Shown here in pieces: positions 5,194-7,590 of a stretch of DNA of 7,590 bases. This DNA comes from Dehalococcoidia bacterium (GTDB lineage: Bacteria > Chloroflexota > Dehalococcoidia > Dehalococcoidales > E44-bin46): the NCBI GenBank assembly GCA_020343755.1, contig CP070810.1:688220-695809 (forward strand). The letters are read 5' to 3'. Within the stretch, counting starts at the first letter, position 1; each line of letters begins with the position of its first letter. The position numbers and the translations under genes are program-made. The notes beneath the pieces are model-generated. The model ran no database searches. It was not told the DNA's origin and was given only the letters and a program-made list of their open reading frames with translations.

Positions 5194-5571
5194 TTAGCCC
5201 GATTTCCACAAGCTGTGGATGCTACAATACTCTCTGGCGGCTACTTTTTGTGGTCCGATTTCAAACTCTGCTTCTGGCTTATCCCCCGGCTTGAGAAACT
5301 TTCGGTAACTATCGCCGTCAGTGATTACCTCAATCCACTCTATGTAGTGCTTCTCCTCCATCGGGTGAGGAATCTCGCCGACCTTGACTTTTACTCCTTT
5401 CTCAGTTGCTTCTATAACCGGCACGTGCTTCTCTAGACCAACATCGGCTGTTTTCTCCTGGAGTAGCTCCATCGGCTGTCCGCAACAGACCAGTTCTCCC
5501 TTCCCGGCGTGCAACACTTCAACGATATTGCCGCAAACATTACATCTATAGACCTGCTTTTGTGCTGTCAT
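5194..5571 (-). CDS. dfx: Desulfoferrodoxin (class I superoxide reductase)
   Basis: This 125-residue protein has the exact length and numbering of classical desulfoferrodoxins. The N-terminal desulforedoxin domain binds the rubredoxin-like iron (center I) through Cys10, Cys13, Cys29 and Cys30 (YRCNVCGN and LVCCGQPM). The C-terminal neelaredoxin domain carries the catalytic iron (center II) ligands His49, His69, His75, Cys116 and His119. The Glu47-Lys48 pair of the active-site loop (EKHVP) is also present. It reduces superoxide to hydrogen peroxide in the cytoplasm without producing oxygen, using rubredoxin as electron donor. The start ATG has an ideal TAAGGAGGT (5579-5587). Its likely electron donor, the rubredoxin fusion, is two genes upstream in the same row, and the ferritin-like protein that could deal with iron or peroxide lies two genes downstream. 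Confidence 0.97.
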   Translation of the reverse strand: MTAQKQVYRCNVCGNIVEVLHAGKGELVCCGQPMELLQEKTADVGLEKHVPVIEATEKGVKVKVGEIPHPMEEKHYIEWIEVITDGDSYRKFLKPGDKPEAEFEIGPQKVAAREYCSIHSLWKSG

Positions 5572-5622
5572 GTTTTCTACCTCCTTATTTCCACCAGTTT
5601 CATCTACTTTACCCTTAATATT

Positions 5623-6012
5623 TTAATATTCTAGTAGTCTTTTTTCGCCCTCAATTCGCTTTATTTCGGTGATATCTTGGGTTGCTTCCAGTGTACCCAG
5701 ATACCTGCCAGCTTCATCCCACACCGCGAAATATCTAATATATATCTTCCTTCCGTTAAGGTCTATCCAGAATTCGACCGAGTCTCTTTTACCACTCTTA
5801 AAATCAGCCAATATTTGGTTTACTTTATGTAAACTATGCTTGGGGTGGCAGTTCCGAACCGATTTCCCTGATACCGAAATCGGTCGTTTAAAAATTCTGG
5901 TTTCATGCTTATTCCAGAACCTAACTAAATCATTTTCATCAACAAAGGAAATCTCTACCGGTATTGCTTCCAATATTCCTTCTATCTGTTCCTTGTTCAG
6001 TTTTTCTATCAT
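5623..6012 (-). CDS. Stand-alone PAS domain protein (DUF438-type PAS)
   Basis: This 129-residue protein consists of a single PAS domain. The N-terminal segment EAIPVEISFVDENDLVRFWN is followed by RNCHPKHSLHKVNQIL (Cys55, His56, His59, His62), then FWIDLNGRKIYIRYFAV and the closing YLGTLEATQDITEIKRIEGE. This arrangement is that of the C-terminal PAS domain of DUF438/hemerythrin-type proteins, in which the N-C-H-P motif is conserved. Here no hemerythrin, kinase, GGDEF or helix-turn-helix output domain is attached. The ATG is preceded by AAGGGG (6019-6024) at 6 bases, which overlaps the stop of the upstream gene; the spacer is 10 bases, so co-transcription is near certain. A role as a redox, gas or ligand sensor, perhaps with heme or metal at the Cys/His motif, is inference. 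Confidence 0.85.
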   Translation of the reverse strand: MIEKLNKEQIEGILEAIPVEISFVDENDLVRFWNKHETRIFKRPISVSGKSVRNCHPKHSLHKVNQILADFKSGKRDSVEFWIDLNGRKIYIRYFAVWDEAGRYLGTLEATQDITEIKRIEGEKRLLEY

Positions 6013-6022
6013 TGTTAGCCCC

Positions 6023-6712
6023 TTAGTCTTCTATTTTTTCGAAATCGCTCTTGGCAGCTCCGCACACCGGACACACCCAGTCATCGGGTAACTCTTCAAA
6101 TGGTGTCCCTGGGGCGATGTCATTATCTGGGTCTCCTAATTCTGGGTCATAGACATAGCCGCAAACTGTGCATTCATATTTTGCCATTTTTGGTGCTTCC
6201 TCCTTTTTCTCTTCAATATAAACCGGGGCAGTCTTGGGTGTGGTGCCCCGTTTAACCTGATGGTAATAGGCATAGGTCATAGGCTCGCCTTCCCTAATGA
6301 CCTCGGCTCCAACTAACTCTCCTATAAAAATAGTATGAGTTCCCACATCTACTCGTTGAATTACCTTAGCCTCCAGATAGGCGAGGGCGTTGTCAGTGAC
6401 CACAGGGGCTTTGGTGTCACCAATTTTATAATTAATACCTTCAAGTTTATCTGTGTCCCGGCCTGACCTAAAACCAAAGTGACCGATGAAAGAGAGGGGG
6501 GTATCCTGGGAAAGAATGGAGGCGGTAAATACCTTGCTTTGGGTGATAAATTGGTGAGTTAGGTTATTCTTGTTGATAGCCACAGCGATAATGGGCGGCT
6601 CAGAGGAAACCTGAAAAACCGTGTTGGCTATTTGCCCGTTGAGCTTATCTCCCTTTCTTGAGCTTATGACATACAGACCGTAGCCTAACTTATGCAACGC
6701 CTTAAGATTCAT
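6023..6712 (-). CDS. hrb: Flavin reductase-like/rubredoxin fusion (high-molecular-weight rubredoxin, Hrb-type)
   Basis: This 229-residue protein has two parts. Residues 1-160 are an FMN-binding flavin reductase-like domain (NGQIANTVFQVSSEPPIIAV near residues 25-44, GTHTIFIGEL near 124-133). A charged linker (EEKKEEAPK) follows. Residues 176-229 are a complete rubredoxin with iron ligands Cys181, Cys184, Cys214 and Cys217 (CTVCGYVYDP and WVCPVCGA). The same architecture is known as Hrb in Moorella, where it passes electrons from NADH to the flavodiiron protein FprA. Here no FprA is visible. The nearby desulfoferrodoxin is a plausible acceptor. The start ATG has AGGGGG (6719-6724) at 6 bases. 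An AAGGAGG inside the linker stands before Met176, which could allow separate synthesis of the rubredoxin part. Confidence 0.93.
   Translation of the reverse strand: MNLKALHKLGYGLYVISSRKGDKLNGQIANTVFQVSSEPPIIAVAINKNNLTHQFITQSKVFTASILSQDTPLSFIGHFGFRSGRDTDKLEGINYKIGDTKAPVVTDNALAYLEAKVIQRVDVGTHTIFIGELVGAEVIREGEPMTYAYYHQVKRGTTPKTAPVYIEEKKEEAPKMAKYECTVCGYVYDPELGDPDNDIAPGTPFEELPDDWVCPVCGAAKSDFEKIED
6199..6205 (-). promoter_or_regulatory. Internal Shine-Dalgarno AAGGAGG before the rubredoxin module
   Basis: AAGGAGG on the minus strand falls in the linker of the flavin reductase-rubredoxin gene. It lies 11 bases before an in-frame ATG at 6187, the Met176 codon that begins MAKYECTVCGYVY. Free rubredoxins start in just this way and have 52-54 residues; the internal product would have 54. 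The spacing is longer than ideal, and the linker is rich in Lys/Glu codons that resemble this motif by chance. Confidence 0.35.
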
Positions 6713-6736
6713 CTTTTGCCCCCTAGTAAACGCTAT

Positions 6737-7590
6737 CTACATAAGCTCCCTTTCGCTGGCTTCAATCGTTCGCTGCAGTTCAGCGCTAAGCATCGGTGGC
6801 AGCCCCTCAATGTCTACCCTGAGAAAGCCCCGGACTATGGTAGCTGTAGCCTCGGCTCGGGTTAGTCCTCGGGCCATCAAATACTCTACCTCTTCCTCAG
6901 CAATCTTGCCTACCGCAGCTTCATGGGATAGGTCAATACCGGCTAATGTGCCCCTGAGCTCAGGTATGGCATGAATCATCCCTTTTTCCGATAAAATTAG
7001 CCCACGACATTCTAGATGCCCTTTGACCTCAGGAACATTGCCTTCAATGTAACCTCGGACAATAATGTTACCTCCGGTAGTTATGGCCCGTGATACGATT
7101 TCTGTCCTGGCACCCTTGGCATTGAGGAGAGCTCGGGAGCCAACGTCTAGCGATGACCCCTTAGCAGCGACTAGGATACTGTTGTACCTAACAGTGGCGT
7201 TTTCGCCCATGCATCTGGCAGCAGGATACATTTGCAGTGAGCGAACCGGCCTCATAAGCACATAGTTACTGAGGAATAGACCATTTTCTTCCACGATGGC
7301 CGCAGTGCGGGGCCGAACCACTACCTCTGGATTCCAGCTGTGTATCATGGTGAAGGTAACCTTGGCTCCTCTCTTTATGTAGAACTCAGAAACGCCCAGG
7401 TGCAATCCTGGTTCGTCTTTGTGAGCAGTGGTGCATCCGGTAATAATGTGGAGTTCTGAGTTCTCTTCAGCAATGATGATGTTGTGCACATTCTGAGCTA
7501 ATCGCGCTTTTGTCAGATACAGACAAGCCTGAACCGGAAAAATAGTTTTATATCCCGGCAAAGCCCTGATGAAGTAGCCATTATACTGTC
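6737..7590 (-). CDS. SufB/SufD family Fe-S cluster assembly protein, N-terminus outside window
   Basis: The frame is open to the right edge. The 283 visible residues begin QYNGYFIRALPGYKTI and cover most of the SufB/D beta-helix core and the C-terminal helical part; a TTG at 7561 is not a credible start because homology-like sequence continues before it. Conserved features are VHNIIIAEENSELHIITG, RPRTAAIVEENG, the HLECRG segment with a cysteine (codon near 7009) that could be a cluster or sulfur ligand, and the family hallmark LSHEAAVGKI followed by EYLMARGL. It is a scaffold for Fe-S clusters, working with a SufC ATPase in the cytoplasm. The compact form resembles the single SufB/D protein of the SUF-like minimal system of anaerobes; a SufC partner, if adjacent, would lie to the right. 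Only 24 bases separate it from the rubredoxin fusion gene. Confidence 0.93.
   Translation of the reverse strand, partial: QYNGYFIRALPGYKTIFPVQACLYLTKARLAQNVHNIIIAEENSELHIITGCTTAHKDEPGLHLGVSEFYIKRGAKVTFTMIHSWNPEVVVRPRTAAIVEENGLFLSNYVLMRPVRSLQMYPAARCMGENATVRYNSILVAAKGSSLDVGSRALLNAKGARTEIVSRAITTGGNIIVRGYIEGNVPEVKGHLECRGLILSEKGMIHAIPELRGTLAGIDLSHEAAVGKIAEEEVEYLMARGLTRAEATATIVRGFLRVDIEGLPPMLSAELQRTIEASERELM

Noticed and set aside
5669..6091. Plus-strand frame of 140 codons
   Set aside because: It is antisense to the PAS gene and the end of the rubredoxin fusion, which are better supported by motifs, ribosome binding sites and operon spacing.
1..7590. CRISPR array, insertion sequence or long direct repeats
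   Set aside because: I saw no regularly spaced repeats, no transposase motifs and no terminal inverted repeats on reading through both strands.

Overview
The window looks like the chromosome of a strictly anaerobic, mesophilic bacterium. The reasons are a class I desulfoferrodoxin, a flavin-reductase/rubredoxin fusion of the high-molecular-weight rubredoxin type, a SufB/D-type Fe-S assembly protein, short intergenic gaps and strong GGAGG ribosome binding sites. The bacterial Shine-Dalgarno style and the gene styles would fit an anaerobic Chloroflexota (Dehalococcoidia-like), Clostridia or Desulfobacterota lineage; my leaning to Chloroflexota is inference only.

Left part, + strand (1-3710). 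The 3' part of an enoyl-CoA hydratase gene is followed after 44 bases by a complete thiolase, a beta-oxidation or fermentative acyl-CoA pair. A gene-poor stretch follows (1716-2425). It holds two tiny, ATGA-coupled minus-strand ORFs with good ribosome binding sites and several small dyads. Then come a 3-hydroxyisobutyrate-dehydrogenase-family oxidoreductase and, 13 bases on, a small cupin that starts at TTG.

Junction (3751-3916). The 3' two-thirds of a tRNA-Gly(CCC) gene (anticodon arm, T arm, acceptor 3' strand and CCA) stands without its 5' part. Directly beside it, reading leftward, is a truncated helix-turn-helix fragment resembling the N-terminus of a phage-type integrase. Together they look like the attachment-site scar of an integrated element whose body would lie to the left.

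Right part, - strand (7590-3993, read leftward). Six genes lie in a tight same-strand row: SufB/D-type Fe-S scaffold (partial), flavin reductase-rubredoxin fusion, stand-alone PAS protein, desulfoferrodoxin (superoxide reductase), small two-helix heme-type membrane protein (DUF4405-like) and a tandem-duplicated bacterioferritin-like diiron protein. Inferred logic: the flavoprotein/rubredoxin supplies electrons, desulfoferrodoxin reduces superoxide, the ferritin-like protein handles iron and/or peroxide, Suf repairs Fe-S clusters, and the PAS protein may sense redox state or a ligand. The set reads as an oxygen and iron stress module for an anaerobe.
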